A DNA stretch of 64,000 bases from Rhizobium sp. CG5. GTDB taxonomy: Bacteria; Pseudomonadota; Alphaproteobacteria; Rhizobiales; Rhizobiaceae. Of this stretch, positions 44,615-55,054 are shown piece after piece. The notes beneath the pieces were generated by a model that saw nothing but the letters and a program-made list of their open reading frames with translations, was not told where the DNA came from and did no database searches. Each line of letters begins with the position of its first letter. Positions within the stretch are counted from its first letter, which is position 1. A program made the translations under genes and the position numbers. The stretch covers positions 62,001 to 126,000 of the forward strand of contig NZ_JABAEF010000006.1 in assembly GCF_023701945.1 (NCBI RefSeq). The letters are read 5' to 3'.

Positions 44615-44676
44615 CCACCGCGACCGGCCCGCAGGCGGGCAAGACCATCACAAGATCAACAAGGGAGGATTGACCC

Positions 44677-45756
44677 ATGGCCCGCATCACGCTCCGTCAA
44701 TTGCTGGATCACGCCGCCGAGCGCAGCTATGGCGTTCCGGCCTTCAACATCAACAACATGGAACAGGGACTGGCGATCATGGAGGCGGCGCGCGCCTGCG
44801 ATGCGCCGGTGATCCTGCAGGTGTCGCGCGGGGCTCGGACCTACGCCAACGACATCATGCTCGCCAAGATGATGGAGGCGCTGGAGCAGATGTATCCCGA
44901 CATTCCGCTCTGCATCCACCAGGACCATGGCAACAATGTCGCGACCTGCCTCTCGGCGATCCAGCACGGCTTCACCTCGGTGATGATGGATGGCTCCTTG
45001 AAGGAGGACGCCAAGACCCCGGCCGACTACGCCTATAACGTCGCGATCACCGCGGAGGTGAGCCGGCTTGCCCATATGGTCGGCGCGTCGGTCGAAGGCG
45101 AACTCGGCTGCCTCGGATCGCTGGAGACCGGCCATGGCGAGGCCGAGGACGGCCACGGCTTCGAAGGGGCGCTGGACCGCTCGCAATTGCTGACAGACCC
45201 GGACGAAGCCGCCCGCTTCGTCGACGAGACCGGCGTCGATGCCCTGGCGGTCGCCATCGGCACCTCGCACGGCGCCTACAAGTTCACCCGCAAGCCGACC
45301 GGCGACGTGCTCGCCATGGATGTCATCGAGAAGATCCATCGCCGGCTGCCCCATACCCATATCGTCATGCACGGTTCCTCGTCGGTGCCGCAGGAATGGC
45401 AGGACGTGTTCAATGCCCATGGCGGCGAGATGCGCGAGACCTATGGGGTGCCGGTCGAGGAGATCGTCCGGGGCATCCGCTTCGGGGTGCGCAAGGTCAA
45501 TATCGACACCGACCTGCGCCTGGCGGCCGCCGCCGCCTTTCGCCGCGTCGCCGATACCAGCCGCTCCGAATTCGATCCACGCAAATTCCTGAAACCCGCC
45601 ATGGATGCCATGTCGGCGGTCTGCAAGGCGCGCTTTGAAGTCTTCGGCACGGCGGGCAATGCGTCGCGCATCAAGGTCATGCCGATGTCGGATATGGCGC
45701 GCCGCTATGCCAGCGGCTCCCTGAAACCCCAGACGGCGCGGTCGCAAGCCGCCTGA
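44677..45756 (+). CDS. cbbA: Fructose-bisphosphate aldolase class II, Calvin subtype
   Basis: 359 residues. Zinc and catalytic motifs: CIHQDHGN (catalytic Asp and His ligand region), GELGCLG-type EGELG segment, IGTSHGAYK (His ligand) and VMHGSSSVP (His ligand). The insertion-containing length matches the Calvin-cycle subfamily. It condenses glyceraldehyde-3-phosphate with DHAP (and erythrose-4-phosphate with DHAP). GGGAGGA precedes the ATG. It lies between cbbT and cbbL; no gap or pgk gene is included in the operon. Confidence 0.95.
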   Translation: MARITLRQLLDHAAERSYGVPAFNINNMEQGLAIMEAARACDAPVILQVSRGARTYANDIMLAKMMEALEQMYPDIPLCIHQDHGNNVATCLSAIQHGFTSVMMDGSLKEDAKTPADYAYNVAITAEVSRLAHMVGASVEGELGCLGSLETGHGEAEDGHGFEGALDRSQLLTDPDEAARFVDETGVDALAVAIGTSHGAYKFTRKPTGDVLAMDVIEKIHRRLPHTHIVMHGSSSVPQEWQDVFNAHGGEMRETYGVPVEEIVRGIRFGVRKVNIDTDLRLAAAAAFRRVADTSRSEFDPRKFLKPAMDAMSAVCKARFEVFGTAGNASRIKVMPMSDMARRYASGSLKPQTARSQAA

Positions 45757-45784
45757 CTGCATCCCTCCAGAGGAAAGGACTTAA

Positions 45785-47248
<1,464 letters not shown>

Positions 47249-47275
47249 CAACGGACAACAAGAAGGAGAGACGAC

Positions 47276-47665
47276 ATGCGTATCACCCAAGGATGCTTCT
47301 CGTTCCTGCCGGATCTGACGGACGAGCAGATCACCGCCCAGGTGGAATACTGCCTGCGCAAGGGCTGGGCGATCGGCGTCGAATATACCGACGATCCGCA
47401 CCCGCGAAACACCTATTGGGAAATGTGGGGCAATCCGATGTTCGACCTGAAGGACGCCAAGGGCGTGATGATGGAGCTGGACGACTGCCGCAAGACCCAT
47501 CCCCAGGACTATATCCGCCTCAATGCCTTCGATTCCAGCCGCGGCTTCGAGACGGTGACGATGTCCTTCATCGTCAATCGGCCCGCCAAGGAACCGAGCC
47601 TGCGGCTGAGCCGAACCGAGTGCCATGGCCGTAACCAGCAGTATGGCTTCGAAACGCAGCGATAA
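47276..47665 (+). CDS. cbbS: RuBisCO small subunit, red type
   Basis: 129 residues starting [19 protein letters not shown], the standard red-type small subunit. The C-terminus is extended beyond the green-type end and forms the beta-hairpins that line the central solvent channel in L8S8 red-type holoenzymes. It pairs with cbbL. A palindromic repeat begins directly after its stop codon and separates it from cbbX. Confidence 0.97.
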   Translation: MRITQGCFSFLPDLTDEQITAQVEYCLRKGWAIGVEYTDDPHPRNTYWEMWGNPMFDLKDAKGVMMELDDCRKTHPQDYIRLNAFDSSRGFETVTMSFIVNRPAKEPSLRLSRTECHGRNQQYGFETQR

Positions 47666-47666
47666 A

Positions 47667-47711
47667 GCATGTCGCCCGAAAGTGGTCACCGGTTTCGGGG
47701 CGACGACATGC
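47667..47711. repeat. Palindromic intergenic repeat between cbbS and cbbX
   Basis: The arms GCATGTCG (47667-47674) and CGACATGC (47704-47711), with inner arms CCCGAAA / TTTCGGG, form a long stem around an 11-base loop. The sequence type resembles the short mosaic palindromes (RIME-like) scattered between genes in rhizobial genomes. It begins one base after the cbbS stop, so in mRNA it would cap the cbbLS message and could act as a processing or partial termination point. Confidence 0.7.
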
Positions 47712-47736
47712 GACAAAACAAAGAGGAGTTACGGAC

Positions 47737-48672
47737 ATGGACATGCCGGACGCCGTATCACCCGCCGACAGCCTGCCGACTTCGGTCGATCTTGCCGAGG
47801 AATACAAGGCGTCCGGCGTGGCGGACATCCTTGCCGAACTGGACCGCGAGCTGATCGGGCTCAAACCCGTCAAGCAGCGGATCCGCGAGACGGCAGCCCT
47901 GCTGCTCGTCGAGCGGGCGCGTCGTGCCATGGGCCTCACCCACGAGGCGCCGTCGCTGCACATGAGCTTTACCGGCAATCCCGGCACCGGCAAGACGACG
48001 GTCGCCCTGCGCATGGCCAATCTGCTGCACCGGCTCGGCTATGTGCGCAAGGGCCATCTCGTGTCGGTTACGCGCGACGACCTGGTCGGGCAATATATCG
48101 GCCACACCGCGCCGAAGACCAAGGAGATCCTGAAACGGGCCATGGGCGGCGTGCTGTTCATCGACGAGGCCTATTATCTCTACCGCCCGGACAATGAGCG
48201 CGACTATGGCCAGGAGGCGATCGAGATCTTGCTGCAGGTGATGGAGAACAACCGCGACGATCTGGTGGTCATCCTCGCCGGCTATTCCGACCGTATGGAT
48301 CGCTTCTTCGAAAGCAATCCCGGCTTCCGCTCGCGCATCGCCCATCATATTGACTTCCCCGACTATGACGACGGCGAGCTCCTGTCGATCGCCGAAAGCA
48401 TGCTGGAGCGGCAGGGCTATCATTTCGACGCCAAGGCCACGGATATCATGGGCGACTATATCGCGAAGCGCCGCCGCCAGCCGCATTTCGCCAATGCCCG
48501 CTCCATCCGCAATGCGCTCGACCGGGCGCGGCTGCGCCAGGCCAACCGGCTGTTTGAAGAAAGCGTGGGCCCGGTCGATGTCGAGCAGCTGTCGACCATC
48601 ACGGCCCGCGACATTTCCGGCAGCCGCGTCTTCACCATGGTCCCGCCCCAGCCTCAGGAGACAATGCCATGA
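47737..48672 (+). CDS. cbbX: Red-type RuBisCO activase (AAA+)
   Basis: 311 residues. Walker [10 protein letters not shown] at 80-88, pore-loop region [12 protein letters not shown], Walker [14 protein letters not shown], then sensor regions [10 protein letters not shown] and an Arg-containing [11 protein letters not shown]. CbbX hexamers bind RuBP and pull on the C-terminus of the red-type large subunit to free inhibited RuBisCO. GAGGAG precedes the ATG, and the stop overlaps the cbbE ATG by four bases. Separation from cbbS by a hairpin repeat suggests lower expression than the subunits. Confidence 0.96.
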   Translation: MDMPDAVSPADSLPTSVDLAEEYKASGVADILAELDRELIGLKPVKQRIRETAALLLVERARRAMGLTHEAPSLHMSFTGNPGTGKTTVALRMANLLHRLGYVRKGHLVSVTRDDLVGQYIGHTAPKTKEILKRAMGGVLFIDEAYYLYRPDNERDYGQEAIEILLQVMENNRDDLVVILAGYSDRMDRFFESNPGFRSRIAHHIDFPDYDDGELLSIAESMLERQGYHFDAKATDIMGDYIAKRRRQPHFANARSIRNALDRARLRQANRLFEESVGPVDVEQLSTITARDISGSRVFTMVPPQPQETMP

Positions 48673-49364
48673 GCCCCAAAACCATCATCGCCCCGTCCGT
48701 TCTCTCGGCCGATTTCTCGCGGCTCGGCGAAGAGGTCGAAACCATCTGCGAGGCCGGCGCCGACTGGATCCATCTCGACGTGATGGACGGCCATTTCGTG
48801 CCCAACATCACCTTCGGGCCGCCGGTCATCAAGGCGATTCGCAACCGTACCGACAAGGTGTTCGACTGCCATCTGATGATCGCCCCGGTCGATCCCTTTC
48901 TCGGAGCCTTCGCCGATGCCGGCTGCGACATCATCACCGTGCATGCCGAGGCGACCACCCATCTCGACCGGTCGCTGCAGGCGATCCGCGACCTCGGCTG
49001 CAAGGCCGGTGTGTCGCTCAATCCCTCGACGCCGGAAAGCGTCCTCGAATATGTGCTGGACCGCCTCGACCTCATCCTGCTGATGACGGTCAATCCAGGT
49101 TTCGGCGGACAGGCCTTCATTACCGCTGTTGTGGAGAAGGTCGCCCGCGTCAAGGCGATGATCGGCGCAAGACCGATCCTCATCGAAATCGACGGTGGCG
49201 TGACGCCCGAGACCGCGCCGCTGGTCGCCCGAGCCGGCGCCGATGTCCTGGTCGCCGGCTCGGCTGTCTTTAAAGGCGGCCGCGAGGCCTATGCCGGCAA
49301 TATCGCAGCCCTGCGCGCCGCTGCCGACGATCCGGGACTGGCCGCCCTTCGGTTGGCGAGGTGA
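48669..49364 (+). CDS. cbbE: Ribulose-phosphate 3-epimerase
   Basis: 231 residues of TIM-barrel RPE. N-terminal [18 protein letters not shown], the metal-binding [12 protein letters not shown] and CHLMI motifs, [10 protein letters not shown] and the C-terminal [10 protein letters not shown] phosphate site are all present. It converts xylulose-5-phosphate to ribulose-5-phosphate. It is ATGA-coupled to cbbX and followed after six bases by the redoxin gene. Confidence 0.96.
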   Translation: MSPKTIIAPSVLSADFSRLGEEVETICEAGADWIHLDVMDGHFVPNITFGPPVIKAIRNRTDKVFDCHLMIAPVDPFLGAFADAGCDIITVHAEATTHLDRSLQAIRDLGCKAGVSLNPSTPESVLEYVLDRLDLILLMTVNPGFGGQAFITAVVEKVARVKAMIGARPILIEIDGGVTPETAPLVARAGADVLVAGSAVFKGGREAYAGNIAALRAAADDPGLAALRLAR

Positions 49365-49370
49365 CCCGGC

Positions 49371-49949
49371 ATGGCGGCGGTCCCTCCCCTTTGCGATTTT
49401 GGCTGGAAGGCCTTGGATGCCCGACTGCCAGGCACGGAAGGGCGGGCCCATTCGATCCTGGATCTCTCCGGGCCGAACGGGCTCGTCGTCGCCTTCATCT
49501 GCAATCACTGCCCCTATGTGCAGGCGGTGATTTCCCGCATCGTGCGCGACGCGATCGACCTGGAGCGCCATGGCATCGGCTTCGTGGCGATCAGTTCCAA
49601 CGATGTCGAGGCCTATCCGCAGGATTCCTTCGACAACATGAAGCGTTTCGCCGCCGACCACACCCTGCCCTTCCCCTATCTGTTCGACGCAGACCAGTCC
49701 GTGGCGCGGGCCTATGGCGCCGTCTGCACGCCGGATTTCTTCGGTTTAAACCGGGAGGGCGAATTGCAATATCGCGGCCGGCTGGATGCCTCGCGCAAGG
49801 AAGCCGGGCCGCCGGATCTCCGGCGCGATCTCTACGAGGCGATGGTCATGGTCGCGCGAACCGGCAAGGGTCCACTGGACCAGCTGGCGTCGATCGGCTG
49901 CGGCATCAAATGGAAAACCATGCCGGAGGTGGCTGCAAGGCCCGCGTAA
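49371..49949 (+). CDS. Thioredoxin-like (AhpC/TSA-family) redoxin
   Basis: 192 residues, no signal peptide. The thioredoxin fold has an FICNHCPYV active site (CxxC form Cys-Asn-His-Cys), with the cis-Pro region later at VCTPDFF. Such small redoxins reduce disulfides or peroxides in the cytoplasm. It is the last gene of the cbb transcript, six bases after cbbE, so a link to redox control or repair of Calvin-cycle enzymes is plausible but unproven. Confidence 0.85.
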   Translation: MAAVPPLCDFGWKALDARLPGTEGRAHSILDLSGPNGLVVAFICNHCPYVQAVISRIVRDAIDLERHGIGFVAISSNDVEAYPQDSFDNMKRFAADHTLPFPYLFDADQSVARAYGAVCTPDFFGLNREGELQYRGRLDASRKEAGPPDLRRDLYEAMVMVARTGKGPLDQLASIGCGIKWKTMPEVAARPA

Positions 49950-49983
49950 GCCAACATTGTCGGCTGACCTTCACAGAAAAACG

Positions 49984-50045
49984 CCTCAGACCCCGCCCGT
50001 TCGGAGGCTTCCGGAAAAATCGGAAGCAACGGGCGAGGTCTAAGG
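49984..50045. terminator. Large two-part hairpin between convergent cbb operon and gfa
   Basis: Outer arms AGACCCCGCCCGTT (49988-50001) and AACGGGCGAGGTCT (50028-50041) pair with one mismatch and extend outward by three further pairs. An inner stem GCTTCCG / CGGAAGC (50007-50013, 50021-50027) closes a short A-rich loop. It lies between the rightward redoxin gene and the leftward gfa gene, a good position for a two-way terminator, though without a T-tract. Confidence 0.65.
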
Positions 50046-50100
50046 GAGGAAGGTTTAACCTCGCTAGACGTTGGCTTTGCGCCGCAGGCGGCGCAACTCC

Positions 50101-50670
50101 TCAGGCCGCGAGCGCGCCAGATTGTTTGGCCACATGGGTGGCAATCGCATCCATCAGCGCCGGAGACAAGGCGTCATAGGGCGGCAAGCCGAGCTCATTC
50201 AGGCGGGCGCGGATTTCGTCCATCTTGTCGGGGCTGACGCCGCCTTCGATCACCGAGGAGACGAAGGCTGCGAACTGCGGCGGCGACCAGCCGGTCTCAT
50301 CGCTGAGTTCCGTATGCACGAAATCAAGACCGTAGAACGGATGGTTCTTGTTCTCGATCCGGCCGTACATATGCGTGCCGCAATCCTTGCAGGCGTAGCG
50401 CTGGATGGTGGCGCTCGGATCGACGATCTGCAGCTTGTCCTGGCCGGAAGTGACCTTCACATGGTCGCGGCCGACAACGGCGATCTGCGCGAAGATGGCG
50501 CCCTTCGGCTTCCAGCATTTGGTGCAGCCGCAGGCATGGTTATGCGCCGTCTGGGCGCTGATTTCGACGGTGACCGGATTGCTGGCGCAATGGCACTTCA
50601 GCGTCCCGCCATGGAAATGCGCCCCGGCCGGCGGAAAGCCGTTGTCAATCGATGGATGCAGTTTGATCAT
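50101..50670 (-). CDS. gfa: S-(hydroxymethyl)glutathione synthase (Gfa)
   Basis: 189 residues. The GFA fold's zinc cysteines appear in [17 protein letters not shown] and CKDCGTHM. The start [11 protein letters not shown] and full length match the true formaldehyde-activating Gfa subgroup rather than generic Gfa-fold proteins. It speeds condensation of formaldehyde with glutathione, the entry to the glutathione-dependent oxidation pathway to formate. It sits between the Calvin cycle and methanol oxidation genes, linking XoxF-made formaldehyde to CO2 production. Later enzymes of the route (FlhA, FghA, formate dehydrogenase) are not in the window. Confidence 0.93.
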   Translation of the reverse strand: MIKLHPSIDNGFPPAGAHFHGGTLKCHCASNPVTVEISAQTAHNHACGCTKCWKPKGAIFAQIAVVGRDHVKVTSGQDKLQIVDPSATIQRYACKDCGTHMYGRIENKNHPFYGLDFVHTELSDETGWSPPQFAAFVSSVIEGGVSPDKMDEIRARLNELGLPPYDALSPALMDAIATHVAKQSGALAA

Positions 50671-50798
50671 TGATTCCTCCTCGGTTTTCGACGTCTGTGC
50701 GTCATCGTTCGCAAGCAGGATCAGCGCAAATCAAGGGAACGGCAATATAGCGGAAAGTGGCGGTTTTCGGCGTCGGACTGCGACGCCAGCCGCCCGCA

Positions 50799-51590
50799 TC
50801 AGCCCTTCGAGCGCAGCATGGCGCGGGCCGGATCATAGCCCCAGAGCGCGGCCAGCATGAAGACGACGAAGCAGCCGCAGACCCAGGCGAGCGCCACGAG
50901 ATTGAGCTCACCATAAAGCGCAAAACGGATCAGTTCCACCGCATGGGTGAACGGGTTGAAGGCACAGATATCGCGCAGCAGCGGCGAGCTCTCGGCCATC
51001 TTCCACAGGGGATAGAGCGCCGAGGACAGGAAGAACATCGGGAAGATCACGAAGTTCATCACCCCGGCGAAATTCTCCAGCTGCCGGACGGTCGAGGAGA
51101 TCAAAAGCCCCATTGCGCCGAGCATCAGGCCGCTGATGAGCAGAGCCGGCAGCACCGCGAGATAGCCGATCGGCGGCATGGTGATGCCGGTTGCCGCGGC
51201 AATCGCCAGGAAAACCGCGACCTGCAGGATGGAGACGATCACCCCGGCCAGCAGTTTGGAAAACAGCAGCCACCAGCGCGGCAGCGGCGACGTCAGAAGC
51301 AGCCGCATCGATCCCATCTCCTGGTCATAGACCAGCGACAGCGACGACTGCATGCCGTTGAACAACTGGATCATGCCGCACAGGCCTGGCACGATATAGA
51401 CCTCATAGGTGATATAGGTCTGATAGGGCGGGATGATCGATACGCCAAGGGCTGCGCGAAAGCCGGCGGCAAAGACCACCAGCCAGACGAGCGGGCGAAC
51501 GAGCGCGGCCAGAAACCGGCCGCGCTGGCGAATGAAGCGCAGGTTCTCGCGGGTGACGATGGCAATGAGCGCGATCCACCAGGCTTTCAT
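50799..51590 (-). CDS. ABC-2 type permease of PQQ-alcohol-oxidation-associated ABC system (PedC/LutF-like)
   Basis: 263 residues with six hydrophobic segments (first at about residues 24-45) of the ABC-2 permease fold; MGSMRLLLTSPLPRWWLLFSK near residues 91-111 is the conserved cytoplasmic loop. It is coupled by a four-base overlap to the ATPase upstream. Orthologues accompany PQQ-dependent dehydrogenases; in Pseudomonas putida the PedA1A2BC system is needed for lanthanide-dependent growth. A role in supplying or handling rare-earth metal or in protecting against alcohol products is inferred. Confidence 0.88.
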   Translation of the reverse strand: MKAWWIALIAIVTRENLRFIRQRGRFLAALVRPLVWLVVFAAGFRAALGVSIIPPYQTYITYEVYIVPGLCGMIQLFNGMQSSLSLVYDQEMGSMRLLLTSPLPRWWLLFSKLLAGVIVSILQVAVFLAIAAATGITMPPIGYLAVLPALLISGLMLGAMGLLISSTVRQLENFAGVMNFVIFPMFFLSSALYPLWKMAESSPLLRDICAFNPFTHAVELIRFALYGELNLVALAWVCGCFVVFMLAALWGYDPARAMLRSKG

Positions 51591-52315
51591 GTCGCAACCT
51601 CCCGGCCCTCGGCCGTCATCGACAGAAAAGCCTTGGCGAGGCCCTCGTCGCCGGAAAGCGCTGCAGCGCTGCCATCGCTCAGGACCTTGCCCCGATGCAG
51701 CACGACGACCTGGTCGCTCGGCCGGATCTCGTCGACCAGATGGGTGGCCCAGAGCACGGCAAGACCGCTGTCGGCCAAGAGATGGACATGATCGGTGATG
51801 GCCTGCCGGGACGCTGCATCCAGGCCGACGGTCGGCTCGTCGAGCAAAAGGACGTCCGGCGCATGGATCAGCGCCCGGGCGATCTCCATGCGCCGGCGAT
51901 GACCGCCGTTCAGCGCCCGCACCTGTTCGTCGGCCCGCTCGGCCATGCCGAGCTGCGCGAGCGCCGCGTCGATCGCCAGGGCGGCCGGTCGGCCCGACAG
52001 ACCATGCAGGCCGGCGAAATAGCGCAGATTGCGGCGCACCGACATGTCGAGGTCCAGCGTCGGCTGCTGGAAGACCACACCGATGCGCGCCAGTGCTGCC
52101 CTGGGCGTGCGGGCAATGTCGAAGCCGGCAACGCCGATCTGTCCCTCTCGCGTCACGATCAACCGGGTCAGCAGCGCAAACAGCGTCGACTTGCCAGCGC
52201 CGTTCGGCCCGAGCAACGCGCAGAACCGGCCCGCCGCGACGCTGAAGCTGACATCGTCGAGCGCCCGGCGCTGTCCGTAGGCGTAAGCGACATGGCTGAT
52301 CTCAAGCCCTATCAT
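51587..52315 (-). CDS. ABC ATP-binding protein of PQQ-associated ABC system (PedB/LutE-like)
   Basis: 242 residues. Walker A GPNGAGKST (about 36-44), Q-loop VVFQQPTLD, a variant signature LNGGHRRRME in place of LSGGQ, Walker B VLLLDEPTVGLD, and switch His in LWATHLVDE. This NGGHRR signature is usual for the PQQ-catabolism-associated ATPase family (TIGR03864-type). It overlaps the permease by four bases downstream and the SsuB-like ATPase by four bases upstream, so two ABC systems share one transcript. Confidence 0.9.
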   Translation of the reverse strand: MIGLEISHVAYAYGQRRALDDVSFSVAAGRFCALLGPNGAGKSTLFALLTRLIVTREGQIGVAGFDIARTPRAALARIGVVFQQPTLDLDMSVRRNLRYFAGLHGLSGRPAALAIDAALAQLGMAERADEQVRALNGGHRRRMEIARALIHAPDVLLLDEPTVGLDAASRQAITDHVHLLADSGLAVLWATHLVDEIRPSDQVVVLHRGKVLSDGSAAALSGDEGLAKAFLSMTAEGREVAT

Positions 52316-52950
52316 GGCGCACCCTCCCGGCTGGCGCTGCCGATGTCCGGCGCCGCATCGTCGACAAGCCTCGCCGGACGGCCGGAGAGGCGAAGAATGC
52401 GCCGCGCCAGCCGATCGGCCTCACCTTGCGAATGGGTGACGAGAATGACGGCCGGCCTTGTGTCGGCGATCAGCGCCTCGGTCAGCTCGAGCATTTCCTC
52501 GGCGGTGCCGGGATCGAGCGAGACATAGGGCTCGTCCATCACCAGCAGCTCAGGTTGGCCGGCAAAGGCGCGCGCCAAGGCCAGCCGGCGCTGCTGGCCA
52601 AGCGACAGCTGACCCGGAAACAGCCGTGCCTTGTCGGCAATACCGATCCGCTCCAGGGCAGACAGTGCTGCATCCTTGCCCAATTGCGGATGGACCAGCG
52701 TCAAATTCTGCAGCACGCTGCGCCATGGCAGAAGAACCGGCTCCTGAAACACCATGGCGATCCTGTCGGGGCGAATAATCTCACCGTCGAAATCGGCATC
52801 GATGCCGGCAATCAGCCGCAGCAGGGTCGACTTGCCGATGCCCGAGGGGCCGAGAATGGCAATGGTCTCGCCGATCGCCATCTCGAAACGGATGTCGCGC
52901 AGGATCTCCTGCTCGCCGAACGCCTTGCGCCTGACATCGACCTTGATCAT
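52312..52950 (-). CDS. ABC importer ATP-binding protein (SsuB/TauB-like)
   Basis: 212 residues, short for the family. Walker A GPSGIGKST, Q-loop MVFQEPVLLPW, signature LSLGQQRR (Gly-Gly changed to Leu-Gly), Walker B LLVMDEPYVSLD, H-loop VTHSQGE. The start at 52950 has GGAGGA upstream; longer upstream frames are the permease in another frame. With the permease and binding protein it makes a nitrate/sulfonate/taurine-type importer of unknown cargo inside the methanol cluster. Confidence 0.9.
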   Translation of the reverse strand: MIKVDVRRKAFGEQEILRDIRFEMAIGETIAILGPSGIGKSTLLRLIAGIDADFDGEIIRPDRIAMVFQEPVLLPWRSVLQNLTLVHPQLGKDAALSALERIGIADKARLFPGQLSLGQQRRLALARAFAGQPELLVMDEPYVSLDPGTAEEMLELTEALIADTRPAVILVTHSQGEADRLARRILRLSGRPARLVDDAAPDIGSASREGAP

Positions 52951-53708
52951 GCCGTCCTCCAGCGCCGCACCCGGCGTTCGGCCGGCTGCAGGATCAGCGC
53001 CTCGACCAGCAGCATGACGCCGATGAAAGACAGCGCATAGACCAGGACCATGGCGACATCGAAAAGCTGGAAATAGAAATGGATCTGGAAACCGATGCCG
53101 CTGGAGCGGCCGAGAAACTCGACGACCAGCACGATCTTCCAGATCACCGCGATACCCGAACGGGCAGCCCCCGCGATGAACGGCGCCAGTTGCGGCAGGA
53201 CCACATGGCGCAGCCGGGCCATCGGGCGCATGCGATAGACCTGCGCCATGGCATCGAGGTTCGGATCGAGCGCCCGCGCGCCCTCGCGCAGGATTGTGGC
53301 GACATTGGGGATCTTGTTGAGCACCACGGCCAGGATCGCCGCGGTCTCGTTGAGGCCGATCCACAGATAGCACAGCACGATCAGCACCAGGGCCGGCAGG
53401 TTGAGAAACACGACCAGCCACGGATCAAGCCATCGATCGACCGCGGGAAACCGCCCCATCAGGAAGCCCAGCGCCACGCCGATCGCCATGGCCGGCACGA
53501 AGGCGCAGACGACGCGCCACAGCGTCATCCACAGATGATACGGCAGGGCGCCGGAGCTGAGGGCCTTGACGAACGGCGCCCACAGTGCCCAGGGCTGCGG
53601 CAGCACGGAGGCATCCGCCGTCAGCTCAGCCGCCACGATCCACAGCGCAAGCAACAGCCCGAGCGACAGGATGCGCACCAGCGCCGGATTTTTCAGGGTT
53701 TTAGTCAA
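52947..53708 (-). CDS. ABC importer permease (SsuC/TauC-like)
   Basis: 253 residues from TTG 53708, which overlaps the binding-protein stop by eight bases; the open frame continues upstream without a good start. Six membrane segments, and the cytoplasmic EAA-like loop LDAMAQVYRMRPMARLRHVVLP (about 150-171). It is coupled by a four-base overlap to the ATPase. It belongs to the BPD_transp family of sulfonate/nitrate/hydroxymethylpyrimidine importers. Confidence 0.85.
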   Translation of the reverse strand: MTKTLKNPALVRILSLGLLLALWIVAAELTADASVLPQPWALWAPFVKALSSGALPYHLWMTLWRVVCAFVPAMAIGVALGFLMGRFPAVDRWLDPWLVVFLNLPALVLIVLCYLWIGLNETAAILAVVLNKIPNVATILREGARALDPNLDAMAQVYRMRPMARLRHVVLPQLAPFIAGAARSGIAVIWKIVLVVEFLGRSSGIGFQIHFYFQLFDVAMVLVYALSFIGVMLLVEALILQPAERRVRRWRTA

Positions 53709-54672
53709 GATGCAGGAACAGTCCGTCGGGCAGGCTGGTCGCCTTGCCGACGAGTTCCTCTCCGCCAAGCTCCGCCATCAGCCGCAGGAACCGGTCGGCG
53801 GCCGCCTCGTCGATCGGCTTGCCGCTGGGGATGCCAGCGCGATAACCATCGCGCAGCGCCATGAATTCGGCTTCGTCGCCGGCGTTCATCTTGTCGCGCA
53901 ATCCGGTCCACACCGCGTCGTCGCTGCGCAGCAGATCCTTGGCAGCCCGCGATGCGGCATACAGCCCCTTGGCCATCTCCGGATGGGCGGTGACATAGTC
54001 GCCCTTCAGCACATAGCCGAGCAGCGGCGTGTCGGGATCGAGCTTGAGAGCTGCGGCGGCGTCTGACACCGAGACCAGCTCATGCATGCCCTTGGCCTTC
54101 ATCTTGGCCAGGAAATGCCAGAAATTGATGGCCCCGGCCGTCTCGCCGGATAGCGCCGACTTGAAGATCAGCGGCGGCGCGCCAAACACCTGCTCGGTCT
54201 CGCCGGCCAGGTCCATGCCGTATTGCTGCTTGGCATAGGCCTGCAGGATCAGCCAGCTCTTGTCGAGCGGTCCACCGGCAATGCCGATCTTCTTGCCGGC
54301 AAGATCGGGCAGCGCCTTGATGCCGCTGTCGTCCTTGACCACCAGTCCGCCGACCGCCAGCGAATAGGGAATGAAGACATAGTCCTTGCCTGCGGCACGC
54401 TGATAGGCGACCCAGATCCAGTCGGCCACCATGGTGTCGGCCTCGCCGCCCTCGAAGGCGACGCGCGTCGCGCCGTTGTCGGCATAGTCCTGAACCACCA
54501 GCTCGAAGCCGTTCTTGCGGTCGAACTCGCTCTGCTTGATGGTCGAGATTTCCCAATTGACCGTGCCCGAGGCCAGCATCGCCGCCCGCAGTTTTGGCAG
54601 GTCCTGCGCCATGGCCGGCATTGCCGCGATCGCAAACAGGCATCCCGTTAAAAATCGTTTCAGAACACCCAT
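53701..54672 (-). CDS. ABC importer solute-binding protein (SsuA/NMT1-like), methanol-cluster type
   Basis: 323 residues with a Sec signal peptide (FLTGCLFAIAAMPAMA, cleaved at AQD). The mature part follows the SsuA/THI5-like pattern: ASGTVNWEISTIKQSEFD, the GADTMV-type segment EGGEADTMVADWIWV, then LPDLAGKKIGIAGGPLDKSW. Ribosome-binding site GAGGAGG. It starts the leftward SsuABC-PedBC transcript. Related binding proteins occur beside PQQ alcohol dehydrogenases, but the ligand is not established; candidates include a metal chelate, a PQQ-pathway compound or an organosulfur compound. Confidence 0.88.
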   Translation of the reverse strand: MGVLKRFLTGCLFAIAAMPAMAQDLPKLRAAMLASGTVNWEISTIKQSEFDRKNGFELVVQDYADNGATRVAFEGGEADTMVADWIWVAYQRAAGKDYVFIPYSLAVGGLVVKDDSGIKALPDLAGKKIGIAGGPLDKSWLILQAYAKQQYGMDLAGETEQVFGAPPLIFKSALSGETAGAINFWHFLAKMKAKGMHELVSVSDAAAALKLDPDTPLLGYVLKGDYVTAHPEMAKGLYAASRAAKDLLRSDDAVWTGLRDKMNAGDEAEFMALRDGYRAGIPSGKPIDEAAADRFLRLMAELGGEELVGKATSLPDGLFLHLD

Positions 54673-54770
54673 TGCTTTTCCTCCTCACAACCGCCGCCTC
54701 TGCCTTTTCGGCTCGCTGGTCAGCGGAACTTTTATATGATTCGTCGCCCGGCGCGGCGCCCGGCCCTGAC

Positions 54771-55028
54771 TTATTCCTTGCGCTTTTCGGCCACCGTCAG
54801 GTCGGCGTTCAGATCCATGTCGTATTGGCCATCGGCGCAGAACACATCGTCGAGTTCATAACCGGCACCACTCGCCTCGATATTGGCGACATCCACCTCG
54901 CATTTCATGGTGGCCAGCATGTCGACAATCGCCTTCTGCTTGTCGGCGGGAACCTCCTGTGCCTGCAGGCCTAGTGGCGCGCCGAGCAGGACGGCAAAGA
55001 CAACGGTGCTGATCAAACGGATTTTCAT
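54771..55028 (-). CDS. Small secreted PepSY-like protein of the methanol cluster
   Basis: 85 residues. The signal peptide covers about residues 1-23 (LISTVVFAVLLGAPLGLQAQ), leaving a ~62-residue acidic mature protein with two cysteines (KCEVDVANIEA and DDVFCADGQYD) that probably form a disulfide. The alternation of short helix and strands recalls a single PepSY repeat, without certainty. The start at 55028 has a GGGGAGA site. It is one of several small exported proteins between the two ABC systems; a periplasmic chaperone or metal-handling role is possible, unproven. Confidence 0.75.
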   Translation of the reverse strand: MKIRLISTVVFAVLLGAPLGLQAQEVPADKQKAIVDMLATMKCEVDVANIEASGAGYELDDVFCADGQYDMDLNADLTVAEKRKE

Positions 55029-55054
55029 TGGAATTCTCCCCTTTTCAAAACGGT

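Noticed and set aside
44611..44673. A 20-codon frame opening at an ATGA overlap with cbbT and ending just before cbbA
   Set aside because: It has no recognisable features and the cbbA ribosome-binding site falls in its last codons; more likely a by-product of the junction than a gene.
52951..53421. Upstream in-frame extension of the SsuB-like ATPase to 53421
   Set aside because: The extension is the permease gene read in another frame; a good ribosome-binding site precedes ATG 52950.
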